Position numbers and translations under genes: made by a program
The notes under the pieces: model-generated
The model's database searches: none
The model's input: the letters and a program-made list of their open reading frames with translations, nothing else
Told to the model about the DNA's origin: nothing
Shown: positions 34,380-46,119 of the stretch, piece after piece
Layout: the number at the start of each line of letters is the position of its first letter
Position numbering within the stretch: the stretch's first letter is position 1
DNA from: Welwitschia mirabilis
Lineage: Eukaryota; Gnetophyta; Gnetopsida; Welwitschiales
Reading direction: 5' to 3'
NCBI GenBank assembly: GCA_051453625.1
Contig: JBOZIK010000001.1
Coordinates: forward strand, 171,976,108-172,040,107
Length of the DNA stretch: 64,000 bases

Positions 34380-36240
34380 CCTACTTAGGTCTTTTCACAA
34401 CTTAGAATACTTTGGGTTATCTTGCAAAAGTTTCCAAAATGATAAATTAGTGCTCACATTTTACATAAGGGCTTTTAGATGTTCATCAAAAATAGGATTT
34501 GTGTCTAATCTATCTAACCAAGGAGTAGCAAGTTTCTTATGAGAAGAATTTTTTTTTTGTTACTTAATGGAGAAGGAAAATAATGATTTTCTAAGATTTT
34601 TATGTCCTCTTCTTTATTATTTTTGTTATTTTGTGATGTTAAAGCCTCATGGGTTGGAGGAGTTGTGTCATTTTCACTTCTTATCACCACTTTACAATCT
34701 TTTTTAACTTCTTTTAGGTTTAGTATAGGTTGAGTAGTAAGAGACCCTTGTGGTCTTTAGTTAGTAAGCATGGTTTATTGTAAAATACTCATAAGATTTT
34801 CAATGTTTGAGTTTGTATTTTCTTGTGTTTTTCTCCACTCTTAAATGGAATTACTAAGAGGATCACTTTGGTTTTGGGAGTTAAATAAGCTTGCTTGATT
34901 TTTTGAGTTATTAGATTGGAGGTTTACATTCTCAAATCTATTCTTAAATGCTTGGAAGTTAGGATGATTTGCTTGAAAATTTTTAAAATTGGATTGTTCA
35001 CTCATCGTAGGTTGCAAGTTGTTGTGATTTTGGACTTATCTTTAGTCTTGGTTTTGATTGTACTTTGAAGATATTTGGTTAAAAGAACATACTTCCTCAT
35101 AGATTATTTCTTTGTAAATTAGAAGTAAAGGACATTCTTTTGTAATATGATAACTATCCTCATACAAATTACAAGTAGGAGCTACAACTACACTCTTTTA
35201 GGTTGCCACCTTTGCATCTAAAATAATTTGAGTGTACTTTTTCAAAGTTGAAGTAAAATCCTTTATGACATTTATTGGTCCATTTTCAGTTCTTATTTCT
35301 TCTTTTTATTGTTTAACCTCCTTAAGATATTTAATGATTTGGCCTACAGTTTAATTTTCTTTAGATGAGGGTTTAGGCCAAGTTTGACTGACTTCTACCA
35401 ACTCTTACAACACTTTTTAAGAATTTTCTAAAGTTAAGTTCAACAAATTACCTCCACATGAAAAATCAACTACCTTATTTAACTGTTTAATCCATTATAA
35501 AAGTAGTCTATCAATTCTTCCTGTGAAAAGACATCTACAGTGTTCAAATGTAAAGCAACCAAAAAAATCTCTCATGGGTAGAGGCATAATCTTCATTAGG
35601 CATTTGTTGGAAGTTGTTACTTCTTTCTTATGTTTTCTAATGATGGTTTCACTCATAAATATTTTTATGACGGCTTCGTAAATTTGACTTCATAATTTTA
35701 AACATTTGTGAGGGATCAATCTTAATCATAGTTTAGCCTTACCTTTTAAAGTGATAGGAAAGATGACCATGTAGGTTATATTACTTATTAATTTTTTACC
35801 ATTTTTAAAAGTAAGGACTAATTGTTCTATATCAATAATGTATTACAAGGAATCTTTATAGAGTTCTCCACTAAAGATAGGACATGCACTTAAGTTTTTA
35901 AGCTCAACATCATCACTGAGAGGTAAATCAAAGGGGGTTTGGATTTCATGTTTCTTATTAGGAATCAAATCTCTAAGGGTAACATTAGCATTAGTTCAAA
36001 TAGATGTGGTTGTAGGAATTCTAATAATAAGAGGTGGATTTGACAAAACAGGTTGCTCTTGTTTTTTGTGATGAGGTAGACATGGTTGAAAATAAAAAAC
36101 TATAATTAATAAAATTTTATGAAAAATTTCTTTAATAAAATTAAACTCTAAAGAAATAAAAGTAGCAATTGTTGAAATTTCTAAATTCTGTGTACCTTTT
36201 TTATGCTTACCTAAGTTAGCTTCGAGGTTAATCAAATCTT
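34380..36240 (-). pseudogene. gag: Element D gag remnant
   Basis: The N-terminal open part (36235-35996) runs into NANVTLRDLIP, then FDLPL and LKNLSACPIFSGELYKDS. A retrotransposon gag core follows, with NITYMVIFPITLKGKAKL (about 35770), matching the FPFSLKGKAKxWL motif. The knuckle at 35132-35173 reads CNLYEDSYHITKEC: the second Cys of CCHC has become Tyr by one G-to-A change. After it come NHPNFQAFKNRFENVNLQS (NHPNF is the Athila hallmark) and then NYFPSPLSNKKK and DNPKYSKLxKDL, equivalents of PFPxRL and MPKYxKFLKDL before protease. Stops are scattered throughout. Confidence 0.85.
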
Positions 36241-36761
36241 CTCAAATATTTTCCTTAATAAACACCTGCTCTCTCTGAGATTTTTCTTTCTTACTAAATA
36301 TTATCATACCTACTCAGTTTCAGATGCATAGAGTATTATCCTTATATTCATCTAGAATAATCTAAACAATAAAAACATAGAAAACATAAAACATAGAAAA
36401 ATTAAAAAATAAAAATGAAAAAATTACAGACATGGAAGACTATGATAATAGACTGTCATCCACCTAAGTCATCTAGATGACAAAAGGGTTGATAGGAAAA
36501 ACTTTAAAAATTTTGATAGAAATAGAAAGTTGAAAACTCATGGCATAGTGGATATTGTCATTGCATGTCATCTAGATGATAAAGTAAACAATCAACTTTT
36601 TATTACAAAATAGAAAAAACTTTTAATTTGAAAAAACTGATATTGCAGAAAGAAAAATCTATGCTATTGTAGATAAAAGTACAAGGATCCTGTAGGCAAG
36701 CACTAAATTAGAATCTAAATATTCACTAAAGCAATGAAAAGTCTTGAATTTTAAGTAGTCC
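36241..36761 (-). other. Element D leader with nested palindrome
   Basis: No gene. A palindrome at 36454-36497 reads TGTCATCC, then GTCATCTAGATGAC (a perfect 14-base palindrome), then a degraded outer arm GGGTTGATAG. A second partial copy, GCATGTCATCTAGATGATAA, lies near 36564. Confidence 0.6.
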
Positions 36762-36779
36762 TCCCTGACAATGGCACCA
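36762..36779 (-). other. Element D primer-binding site, tRNA-Asp type
   Basis: The - strand gives TGGTGCCATTGTCAGGGA, three bases after the 5' LTR. It is among the best preserved of the tRNA-Asp-type sites here, differing from TGGCGCCGTTGCCGGGGA only by transitions. Confidence 0.85.
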
Positions 36780-36782
36780 AGA

Positions 36783-37880
36783 TGTTGTAGTGTGTATTTA
36801 TGCAATATTATGTCCTTAGTTAAATCCTATCAATCACAAATATATGCATAAGGACAACACACTAATATAAATGAGAGATAACTCAAATGTTGTAATCTAT
36901 TAAAGGCCTAGGATAGATCAAGAGAGTTGATTTCCATAAGTAAATACTTTGTATTCTAACCACAAACATAAATTGCAATGCATGAAAAATATAATTCAAC
37001 ACACTTGTACAAAGCTAATGTAGAAGTTGAAAATAATAATGCACCTACACTAATAATGCACAACCTTGATAAAGGTTGTTCTCATAACCTATATTACTCA
37101 AGAAATTATCACTGGATTAAAAGCAATATAAGCTATAAGAGTTAAAAACAAACATGTATAGAAAAAAAAAAGAAGTATTTCTTATTAAATCTTAATCAAC
37201 ATTCATCTTACAAAGCAGCCACACCTTAATGGAGGAAGCTCTATCCAACAATAAGAAAGAAGTCTCTCTACAACTACAAGGATAGATATTTGACCCTTTG
37301 ATATCCTGTCACAAGAATTTTTAGTGCAAAAAAAAGATAAGCAGAAGTTGAGAGTAGGATTAATATTTATTAATACAAAATACATAACAAAATAGATAAA
37401 TGAATGCAAGTAAAACATTAATGACTGCATCAAAAGAAATAGATAGATAAGTGGTAGAAGTTAGGTAAATGTTTAGTAAGATGCTATAATAATATCATCC
37501 AATTGGTTATCCAGACAATATAGGAGATGATGCCATCTCATAAGTGATTCATATCACTACCAGATTTGATCATAATCAGCATCCTTATTAACATCAATTG
37601 TTCTATCATCTGTACTATTGTCTGGATGATGAGGTGAATGATGAGATTTTAAAAATGTTCATTCAATGAATAAGACTTAATGTTCTGCAGGATGTTTATC
37701 TTAGAAATGGAAAGCATTAAGAATTGCTATGAATGCTGTAGAATGTTATAGAGATTTATGTGTTTTCATATCTTTCATCTTAGCTCTCTGTTATCATGGA
37801 AGTTGAGTCTTTACCTATCTATTATCTTGCAAAACTACTTATAGTACCCCATTAAATATACATAAGTTAGTAGTACAACA
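36783..37880 (-). repeat. Element D 5' LTR
   Basis: Left end TGTTGTAGTGTGTATTTATG, right end TAGTAGTACAACA: both TG and CA termini survive. It pairs with 25635-26725. Confidence 0.9.
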
Positions 37881-37885
37881 TCCCT

Positions 37886-40160
37886 CAATAAGGAAGACTT
37901 TTCTCCTGTCATTATTTAAATTTTTCCTTAATTGATTCTTTTAGTAGATATCATGCTATTACTTAAACATCTTTAACTTGACTTATGTATCAATTTATGA
38001 AGTTATCATGACTTATTATCTTTTACTTGAGCATTTCAAAGTGAAAAGATTAGATTAAACCAATCTTAAGACATTTGTATGTCTATGAACTTCATCTTGA
38101 GGAAGGATGCCTTGGTTATTTTATTCTCTCTTAATAGTATGAGTCCTTAGTTATTTAGGCATGTCCTACTCTATTTACCATCTCATACTTCATCCATGTC
38201 CTTAAAGTACTTGGTCATGTGGGATTTAATTTTAGTAAGAAAAAAAAGAAGAACAAAATAACTAATGATCATGATCTTTTGTATTTGAGCTAAAAACATG
38301 ACCGCCATGATGTCCTACCACACCAAGGTAAATTTTTTTGAGAGGAATCTTTAGTAGTGTTGATAGCTATGGGAACTCCACTATGGGGTTAGTTGGTCAT
38401 GCTTCATAGGTTCTTACTCCGCTTACAGTGGTTTCACTCCCCTTATCATGGAAAAAAATTATCACTTAGAGGCTATGAGATTAGTAATGTTCCTAGTGTC
38501 ATTAGAGGCATTACTTATTTCTTAGACTTATTGTGCATACATTACTCCCATATTATCATTTTAATTCTTTAGATTCTAGTGTGTTTTGGGATGGAAGCAG
38601 TGAGTCTATTTTTAAATAGCTTTTGATCTCATCATTTATTAAGTTAGAACATTAGAAATACTTGGTAACATCATAGTCATTGCCTAATCAGGTGGTACTT
38701 TATGAAGTTTTTACATTATGTCATGCATAATTAATAAAGTGATTTTATGATTTATACTAAGAAACTTTAGTAGGTTATAATTTAGGATAGGTATACAATA
38801 TTCTTCATTGTCCTAATTATTCATTTTTATTTTCTTTTCCTTAGTTATTTTAGTTGGCATTTTAAAGTCATTTCCATAATTTTTCATCATAATATCTAGA
38901 ACTTTATAATTTAATATCTTTCTTATTGTCTTTTTATTTCTACTTGTGTTTTTTTAATCCATAAGGGTCGACCTTATTTTGTTACTTTGACAGATGACAC
39001 TCCTTTAAGTCATGATGATACTTGTTTTTTTATTTTTTGAGTTTTAACACATCCACTTTCTACTATTAAATGATTTTAAGTTTAGATACATTAAGGATTT
39101 TTCTTAACTTTACTTCTTCCTACCTAGTGCATTAGCTCTGTCCTATCCTAATGCTCCTTTCTCTACCTCAAGTTCTCCTCTTTTCCATGCTTTGTTAGTG
39201 ATAATTTCCTAGCTTTTACACATATTTTGGAATTTATAGTGACTTTATAAGGGCTTACCATTATTGTTATTGAATCACTTACTTTGCTAAACTTTATTTT
39301 TGCTAATATTTCTTAGAAGCTTATCATTTGCCTGTGTTATCTAGACAACAGAGGTGGATGATACATAAAATGCATTATTATCTTTCTCTTCTTATTCAAA
39401 TGTAATACAAGATGTATTGATTAAAATGTTGATGCATAGAACATATTTTTGGGATATTTTTGATAAAAATTGTAACTATGAAGGTTATTTTTAAGCTTTC
39501 ATGATACATATATGTGATGTGCTGGTCTATTTATGATTTTGTATTATTTGGAAAATATGTTTAGTAGGACATGCACTAGATAAAAATCTCTCAGTATCAA
39601 CTTTCTAGATGAAGGCAAGCATTCTCCTTCTCCACTTTTACCTATGAGCTCTCATGCAATCTTCACTATAGCACCATGAGGAGATGATGTTATGATTATT
39701 TTGATACTTAAAACTCACTAATTTATTTATACACATCATTTTGAGTTATCATTATTTTAATTCTACAAATACATCATCATTTTTCTAAGTTATCATGATT
39801 ATATCTTATGATTATTTTTATGTATGACATTCAATTTTTACTTTGCAATGTAATAACTGTTTAAATGGAGATCTAATGTAGATTGTAGTATGCTATTTGT
39901 TTTAATGATTATGATCATAAGCATTTGATTTTTTAGTCTAATTTTTAAAGCCTGTTATCCTTCTCATCATTCGAATGAGATATAAGATGACGCTACAGTC
40001 ATATATTCTATGAAGATAATATGGTTATTTAATTAGATTTTAATATTTGATCCCACATGATAAGATTTCTAAACTTAATTCATGTTTCCCTAGTTACTGT
40101 TGATCTTAGTCAATTTGACTCACAATTTGTAGTTGTTCACCTACTTTGTTAGATACTGAG
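37886..40160 (+). other. Element C 3' non-coding region
   Basis: Resumes directly after D's target duplication and aligns, on the opposite strand, with 11206-13450 of element B. No usable frame. The conserved block lies at about 38300-38480 (CCACACCAAGGTAAA, GCTATGGGAACTCCACTA, GGTCATGCTTCATAGG). A TGTTATCTAGACAACAGAGG palindrome is near 39340. Confidence 0.6.
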
Positions 40161-40179
40161 AAGGCTAAGTGGAAGGCTA
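40161..40179 (+). other. Element C polypurine tract
   Basis: AAGGCTAAGTGGAAGGCTA directly before the 3' LTR; the core AAGTGGAAGG is the same tract as in B and D. Confidence 0.7.
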
Positions 40180-41310
40180 TGTTGTGATATTAATTTATAT
40201 GTTTTTGAAGGGGTATTTTAAGTACTTTTATAGGAAATTTAGACAAGTTTAAGTGGATTTTCAACAATTATGAAGAACCAATGGGATGATCATGGAAATG
40301 TGCAATAATTATTATATTTAAAGGAATTTAAAGAAATTTTGATACTTAGCATTCTAAGGATAAGTATAATGATCTAGAAGATTAATTTTCCTTAACTAAA
40401 GAAATCAGGAGGATGCCATCCATATTGTCATCTAGATGATAGTTACTAGATGACTATACATTTGGATATAATAGGGATGTTAAAATGGAATGGGGCTAGA
40501 AATTGAAGAGTGATCTTTTGTTATGTAGTATCATTCACATAACTATCTAGAGAAGAGTTAGGATAATACTTATTCTATATGATGGTAAATATAATTTATT
40601 ATCTTTATAAAGAGGTCATGCACCTCATTTGGATGACTAGGATTTTATTTTTGATTCATAGGTCTTGTTTTTAGAATATTTCATGTGGAACTATAAATAC
40701 CTCTTTGTTTTAACTTTTAAAACCATATTTTATACCTAAAAGTCTTTTGATGAGAGATCAAAGGACAAGAGGTTTATCCTAGCTATAGAGAGAAGTCTTC
40801 CTTGGTATTAGGCTATGTATCCTTCATTGAGGTTCTATTGCTTTGTAAGTAGATGCTTCTTCAAGATGAATGAACTAGTTGCTTTATTTCTATTATGGCA
40901 TCTCCCTTATGGTCTATATTAGTTATAATTCCATGAAAACTTCATAGTTGATCTAGATCATAAGGATAACTTTTTATAGATTGATATTGTTAGTTTAAGT
41001 ACTTGCATTTCATTTTATCTTACATTTCCATGGCTATAATAATTAAATTTATTTATATTCTATTCAATGTACGTTATAGCTTATGTTGGTTAGGGTTAAG
41101 TGATAGTTTTTCTGAATTGATCTAAATTATATAGGTTAATCTTGGTGATAGAAAGATTGGTAGCCAAATAAATTCATTACTTAGAGTTATTTCATATGTA
41201 CCTCATTTATGAGCATTGCATTAGCATTTATCTTGTACTATATTTTTGCATTGTTTATTATTTTCATTTACTTAATGGAAAAAGATCAAAAATATGTTAT
41301 CAAATAAATT
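40180..41310 (+). repeat. Element C 3' LTR, cut by an assembly gap
   Basis: Starts TGTTGTGATATTAATTTATATG and matches the 5' LTR through the TATA motif (40692-40699) to about base 1130, then runs into 100 Ns. The last roughly 150 bp of a full LTR are not seen before the gap. Confidence 0.8.
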
Positions 41311-41410
41311 NNNNNNNNNNNNNNNNNNNNNNNNNNNNNNNNNNNNNNNNNNNNNNNNNNNNNNNNNNNNNNNNNNNNNNNNNNNNNNNNNNNNNNNNNN
41401 NNNNNNNNNN
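41311..41410. other. Assembly gap, 100 N
   Basis: Exactly 100 Ns, probably a placeholder of unknown size. It falls between two partial LTRs of the same family and so may hide real internal sequence. Shorter gaps are at 27612-27621, 50880-50889, 59254-59300 and 63431-63496. Confidence 0.95.
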
Positions 41411-42169
41411 TGTTATAATGTCAAATTGTATGTTTCTAATTGGGTATTTTAAGTACTTTTCTAGGACATTTAGATAGGTTTAAGTGGATATTAATAATTA
41501 TTGAGAGTTAATAAGATAATAATAGAAACGCATAATTACTAAGACATTTGAAGGAATTTTTCATAAATTATCCCTTATAATTAATGTTGATTCACCATTA
41601 ATGAAAAGTTTATTTTAGATTTATTATGTGTATCTCCCTTATAGTTTATATTGGTTATAATACCGTGATAGCTTCATAGTTAATATAGATCATGAGGATA
41701 ACCTTTTTTAAGGTTGAAATTATTAGTTAGTACTTTCATTGCATTTTGCATTTCATAGCTTAATCATTACATTTTTATTATATTCTATTTGATATACCTG
41801 ATAGCTTAGGTTGGTTAGGGTTAGTAATAGTTTTTTTAATTAATTTATATTATACAAGACTAATCATTATGATAGGAATATTTAGTAGTCAAATAAATAT
41901 TTCATTTAGAATAGTTTTCATTTGTATTACATTAGTATGCTTACTATGAATTGTTTTCTTGCATTATTTTTTATTTTCATTTTCATAAATAGAAAAAGAA
42001 AAGAAATAGTTTTTTTAAATAAATTCTATAACTTTGAGTCTAGTTCCTTTGATACATTATGAACTTTGGGTTAACTCCCAACTATGCTAGAATGTTTTTT
42101 ATGTAAGCATTTGTGATTGACAGGGATTTAATTAAAGACTTAAGGAATGCAAAAATACACACTGCAACA
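41411..42169 (+). repeat. Second, internally deleted LTR at the end of element C
   Basis: Restarts at the LTR beginning (TGTTATAATGTCAAATTG) and ends CACACTGCAACA, followed by the ATGCA duplication. It is only 759 bp: about 500 bp are missing between GACATTTGAAGGAATTTTT and CATAAATTATCCCTTATA, removing the TATA region. Confidence 0.8.
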
Positions 42170-42345
42170 ATGCATACTATGGTTCTATGCCTAGGTGATG
42201 TGAAAATTGTAGTGAAGCCATAATGATGTGATTACCTTTATAAGCAAGATATTCTTTGTAAAACATATAGATAATATTTTAGAAAAATAAAAAAATTATT
42301 TTAGTAAAATCTTACCTATGTTTCTTACTCTTTTGTTTTTTAATA
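42170..42345 (+). repeat. Element A 3' LTR, remainder, with the right copy of the C TSD
   Basis: ATGCA at 42170-42174 is the C target duplication; from there the copia LTR continues (CTATGGTTCTATGCC...) and ends TTTTTTAATA, aligned with the 5' LTR end. GGTAG at 42346-42350 is the right target duplication of element A. The rejoined LTR is about 189 bp against 192 bp for the 5' copy. Confidence 0.75.
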
Positions 42346-42350
42346 GGTAG

Positions 42351-44739
42351 GATATAAATATGTAGTTCTTAGTCTAAATAAACTAGTTTAGCACTTGCTT
42401 ATAAGGATAATTTTTTAACTTATCATTTGATTAACTTTTTCTTCTTTATGGAATCCAATTAGCTTAGGGTACTAGTAGTACTAATAGTCTAAATAGTGGT
42501 GCCAATTTTTTTTTGGCTCCTATGGTCTAGAAAAATCTAGGTACCTCAAGATGACTTATAAATAAAATACTAAAGGTTAGTTATTATTAGTAATAATTTC
42601 AATAATGAATGGATAATACATAAATAATAATAGTTTAATTATAAATATGATCTTTATAATATTTAAAATAAATTAATTCACTAAACTTTAGGGGAAAAAT
42701 ATGTAAAACTTTAAGTTTAAAAACATCCCCTAAATGCTATCTCAAATTTCAAAAATTTAACATAGCTCATTCATGTATGGTATTCATAATTGAATTCACG
42801 TAAAATAATGAGCTAAGAATCCTTAATCAACAACTATATATCAGAAAGTTGAGTTTGAATCATAAAATTTACAAGGATTGTTTTTTCAGATTATTATTAA
42901 AGTTTCATTTTTTTTGGTGTCTTTTTAATTTTTGAAAATTTCAAAATAAAGAAAATGGGTGAATTTTTCTAAACCTAATTTGAATGATTTTTAATCAAAC
43001 TTTTGAAAAATAATGTTGATTTTTACATCTAAACTAAGTTAGACATTGTTTTTAATGTTTAAATTAAGCTACAAATATCACAAAAAGTTATACAACAAAT
43101 ATAAAAAGCACATATTTTATAATACTTAATGTTAAAGTATTACTTAGGTGAAAATAGATAATAAGAGCTAAAAATTTGAGAGAGAGAAATAGAGAGAAAA
43201 AGAGATAAAGAGAAAAAGTACATATCATACTAAAAAAGATCTCTTAATATGAGAGCATCTAATCTCTCTATGAGAAAAGATTCTTTGAAGCTTATTAAAC
43301 CTTTGCATTACTTTTCTATGATCCTTATACATCCTTCTGTAAAGCCTTTGGACCTAATTTCTTGGTTTGTGAGGTATAATCTATATAGATTAACTTTTAT
43401 GTTGGGAAGAAGTAAGATCTTGTCTCATTAACCTAGGTGATGGTGGCCTTTACTCTTCTTCTTATTCTTATTGCTTTGAGTTTTTGCAAGTTTCTTAACT
43501 TTATTGTTAGGAAGTAGAAAGATGTTATGTCATTAGACCAGGTGATGGTGTCCTTTACTCTTCTTCTTCTTCTTATTGCTTTAAGTTTCTAGAAGTTTCC
43601 ACTTGCTCTCTTAAGGGTTAATTTGATCTATTATGCTTTATCACTCTAGTGATCTCTTTATTAAAAATGTTATCTATAATCCTACCATTTCACTTCTTAA
43701 CATAGAGAGGTTTACTATCATCTAAAAAACATAATAGACTTCCTTGAGAGAAGAAAGACAAATTTACACATATTAAATATCTTTACCTTTTGAATAATTC
43801 ACATGAAATCTAGGAAAATAATTTAAGCATTAGAGACATGCAAGCACGAATATGCATTTCTAATGATAAATATAAACTATTAAGGAGTTTTTGAATAAGT
43901 ATTTGCATGTGAAATCTTCTTTTCTATTTGAGACATATTAATTACCAAGCTCTTCAAATAATAAAGCTAAGTATTTTCTAATCTAAATGGACAAAAGAGA
44001 TGATTGGAAAGATTTAGGGCCTTGAAAAATTAAACTAGGTGTAATATAAATAGTAATACAACTAAGCCCTATGAAGAATTTCCATTGATATTCCCTTGAA
44101 CTTTCTTCCTATTCATTTACATGCATCAAAAACCAAAAACACATTGGCATAAACTTCTTTTATATTCTTTGGGAAGTAGGTCTTCCCACTTTGTTTTATT
44201 AAGGATGTCAAAGCTCTCTTATTTATCTTCTTCATATGCATAATAACATATGAATGAAAGAACTATTTAAATGTTTATTCTACAATGAGGTCTTTCATTT
44301 TGTCCAACATGTTGTTTCTAGTTGAGATAATCATAAGAAAATAACATGGCAGTGCTTGCTTAATAAACATTAGTGCTCATAAAATTTCATACATATGGGT
44401 GTTCTAAGTATGAACATGATTAAGGTCATAAGGTCTCAGATCTAGAAAAACTAGATTTGAGAGAAGTTACAAGATTATAATCATGTCAGGTTTAAAAACT
44501 TATGATAAATAAAAAATATCATTTTCCATTATTGTAGATATACAGGTCATTTTTAATATAGTTATTCTTTGAATTTGGATTCTATAGTGTTATTAATTTT
44601 ATTTAAAAGGATAAAGGATTAGGTAGAAATTTCATGCAGCTAATAACTACATAAAAATGAGTGTGAAATATAAGAGAAATTATTATGCTTACTTAAGTAA
44701 TACTACATATAATAAATAAACACACATGATATAATACTA
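42351..44739. other. Unassigned DNA right of the nest
   Basis: No gene is recognised. It holds a GA-rich purine tract (43177-43220), a two-copy 105-bp tandem repeat (43401-43600) and AT-rich sequence. It is the other side of the DNA that element A entered. It could belong to the leader and gag of the SIRE-like element that follows, but no gag motif is visible to support this. Confidence 0.4.
43401..43600 (+). repeat. Two-copy tandem repeat, 105-bp period
   Basis: Copy 1 (43401-43505) and copy 2 (43506-about 43600) share GTTRGGAAGWAG, AGGTGATGGTG, CCTTTACTCTTCTTCTT and TTATTGCTTTRAGTTT. Several substitutions separate them. Confidence 0.75.
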
Positions 44740-45990
44740 TGGGTTCTTTTACCATATGATGGGAGATAAATCACATTCTACATTTATAATTGAGCAAAAG
44801 AAGGGATTTGTGACATTTAGAGATAATAGAAATGCATCCATCAAACATATTAGCATTATAAGAGGTAACCTTCTAGAGGTAAAGGATGTATTCTATGTTA
44901 AAATTTTAAAACAAAATTTTCCTTACTATTTATTAATTATGTAATGCAAAATTTAAACTAAATTTTATAAAGAATGTCTATATAATTAAAGAGTCTAATT
45001 AAATAAAGGAATCTTAGTGGACATGTCATATCTTTACTTGATATTTCTAATAAAATTTTCAAGTGTCTACCTATTACAATAGATGATGTAATGATATGAT
45101 AAAAAAGATTGGTTATGTGAATATGAACATATAAAGATGTTACATCAAAGAAATTGATAGGAGATATTTCCACGTGTAATAACTTTAGTAATTAGGTCTA
45201 TAAAGCTTATAAAAAAACATATATAAGGCTAAGGTTTGATTAAAAAAATTCTCTCTCTACTTCTTAGCATTTAGATAGTAGGATCTTATTAAACTAAAAG
45301 TCTTAATAGAAAGAGGTACAACATTACTGTAGTTAATGATTTTTTATGTTTTACATGGATAGCCTTCCTTGTAAACATGGGGATTTTGATCATTTATTTA
45401 TGTATTATATCGTAAAATGAAAACAAGTATTCCATTAAAGAAATATGAAACAACAATATAGTAGAATTCAACAATTCATAATTTAGATACTTCTGTAACA
45501 CTTATGAGATTCAATAAAAGTACTTAGCTCCAAGGATACTATAGTAACATGAAGTGGTGGGATACCAAAGTGGATAATTAGATGAGATGATAAGAACCAT
45601 GCTACATGATTAAAAGGTACCATGTCATTTTTTGAGAGAATATATTAACCCCACATGCTATTTGTCAAATCATTTTCTCATAAGATAATTTACAACTAAG
45701 TCTTCTTACAAATCATGATATGGTAAGAAACCCTTAACGAGTTATTTTCATGTATTTAAATGAAAATATTACATTCTGAATGAAAAATATTATTTAATAT
45801 TTGGCCAATAACATTGTTTTTCCTTAGTTATTGTATGGTTAGAAAGCCTCATAAAGTTTTTAACAAAAGGACAATAACTGAAGAAGAAACCACTGAGGTT
45901 AGAATGAATGATACTAACCCTAAAAATGTTTCCTTTCAAGATAAAGATGAGGTTGGTCAACAAAAAGTAAATAAAAATTTATAGTTTAAA
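44740..45990 (+). pseudogene. pol: Element E: SIRE-like copia protease end and integrase remnant
   Basis: An open stretch from 44756 begins MMGDKSHSTFIIEQKKGFVT, the counterpart of the SIRE-lineage HMTGDKSxFxxLxxxxGG.VTFGDN motif after the protease active site. It continues IIRGNLLEVKDVFYV then NFIKN. The integrase core follows at about 45270-45420: TKSLNRKRYNITVVNDFLCF, then TWIAFLVN, matching TKSLGGKRYxxVxVDDFSRFTWV (the DD region is changed to ND). At 45840 RKPHKVFNKRTITEEE corresponds to the integrase C-terminal YRVFNKRTxxVEES stretch. The region between 45430 and 45830 is short and unreadable, so part of the core is probably deleted. Confidence 0.75.
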
Positions 45991-46119
45991 TTATAAAGTA
46001 ATAATAATGATAAAGATCCCTAATTGCCATAAAAATTAAGAAGGATAAGATTAAAATAATCATGCTCCACTAGAAACATAATTGAAAGCCCTTATAGTGA
46101 TGTGAAAACTAAAGAAGTT

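Larger units (their letters stand above)
25635..37880 (-). mobile_element. Element D: Athila-like retrotransposon nested in element C
   Basis: A 12.2-kb element on the - strand with LTRs of 1091 and 1098 bp of a different family from B and C, a well-preserved tRNA-Asp primer site, and perfect TCCCT target duplications. Gag, protease (catalytic motif intact), RT (catalytic FIDD intact), RNase H, integrase and a likely envelope-like ORF can all be recognised, in Athila order. It is the most complete element in the window and the innermost of its nest, yet every gene carries stops. Over the first 130 aligned LTR bases I count about 80% identity, with differences almost all transitions. Confidence 0.9.
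21745..42169 (+). mobile_element. Element C: Athila-family non-autonomous element, split by element D
   Basis: This + strand element has LTRs of the same family as B, a good tRNA-Asp-type primer site (23024-23041), a polypurine tract (40161-40179) and perfect ATGCA target duplications. Without D it is about 8.2 kb. Between the primer site and the 3' non-coding region I find no protease, RT or RNase H, only an acidic coding stretch (23860-25240) and the last part of an integrase. It therefore looks like an internally deleted element that relied on an autonomous relative such as B. The 3' end carries two LTR copies around an assembly gap. Confidence 0.8.
2592..42345 (+). mobile_element. Element A: decayed Ty1/copia retrotransposon, split by nested insertions
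   Basis: This copia element has short LTRs (about 190 bp), a tRNA-Met-type primer site, and copia domain order gag, protease, integrase, RT, RNase H on the + strand. Athila-like elements B and C/D interrupt it. Removing B (with one TSD copy) and C/D (with one TSD copy) leaves about 8.0 kb, on the long side for copia; the excess lies in the 2.8-kb stretch between primer site and gag. GGTAG target duplications flank it. Coding frames contain many stops, the protease and integrase have lost catalytic aspartates, and it cannot be active. The lineage within copia was not settled; the RT reads YVDDM. Confidence 0.8.

Noticed and set aside
41196-41477. An open frame running through Ns
   Set aside because: It crosses a 100-N assembly gap between two LTR fragments. 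The same applies to apparent frames across 59254-59300 and 62744-62843.
43177-43220. The GA-rich tract as a polypurine tract of the SIRE-like element
   Set aside because: It lies upstream of the coding remnant, not before a 3' LTR, and no LTR adjoins it.
44000-44240. Possible - strand coding sequence (KEVYANVFLVF-like frame)
   Set aside because: Short, interrupted, and without any recognisable domain or neighbour support.
44958-45173. A 71-codon - strand frame
   Set aside because: It is antisense to the SIRE-like pol remnant, whose + strand motifs continue on both sides.
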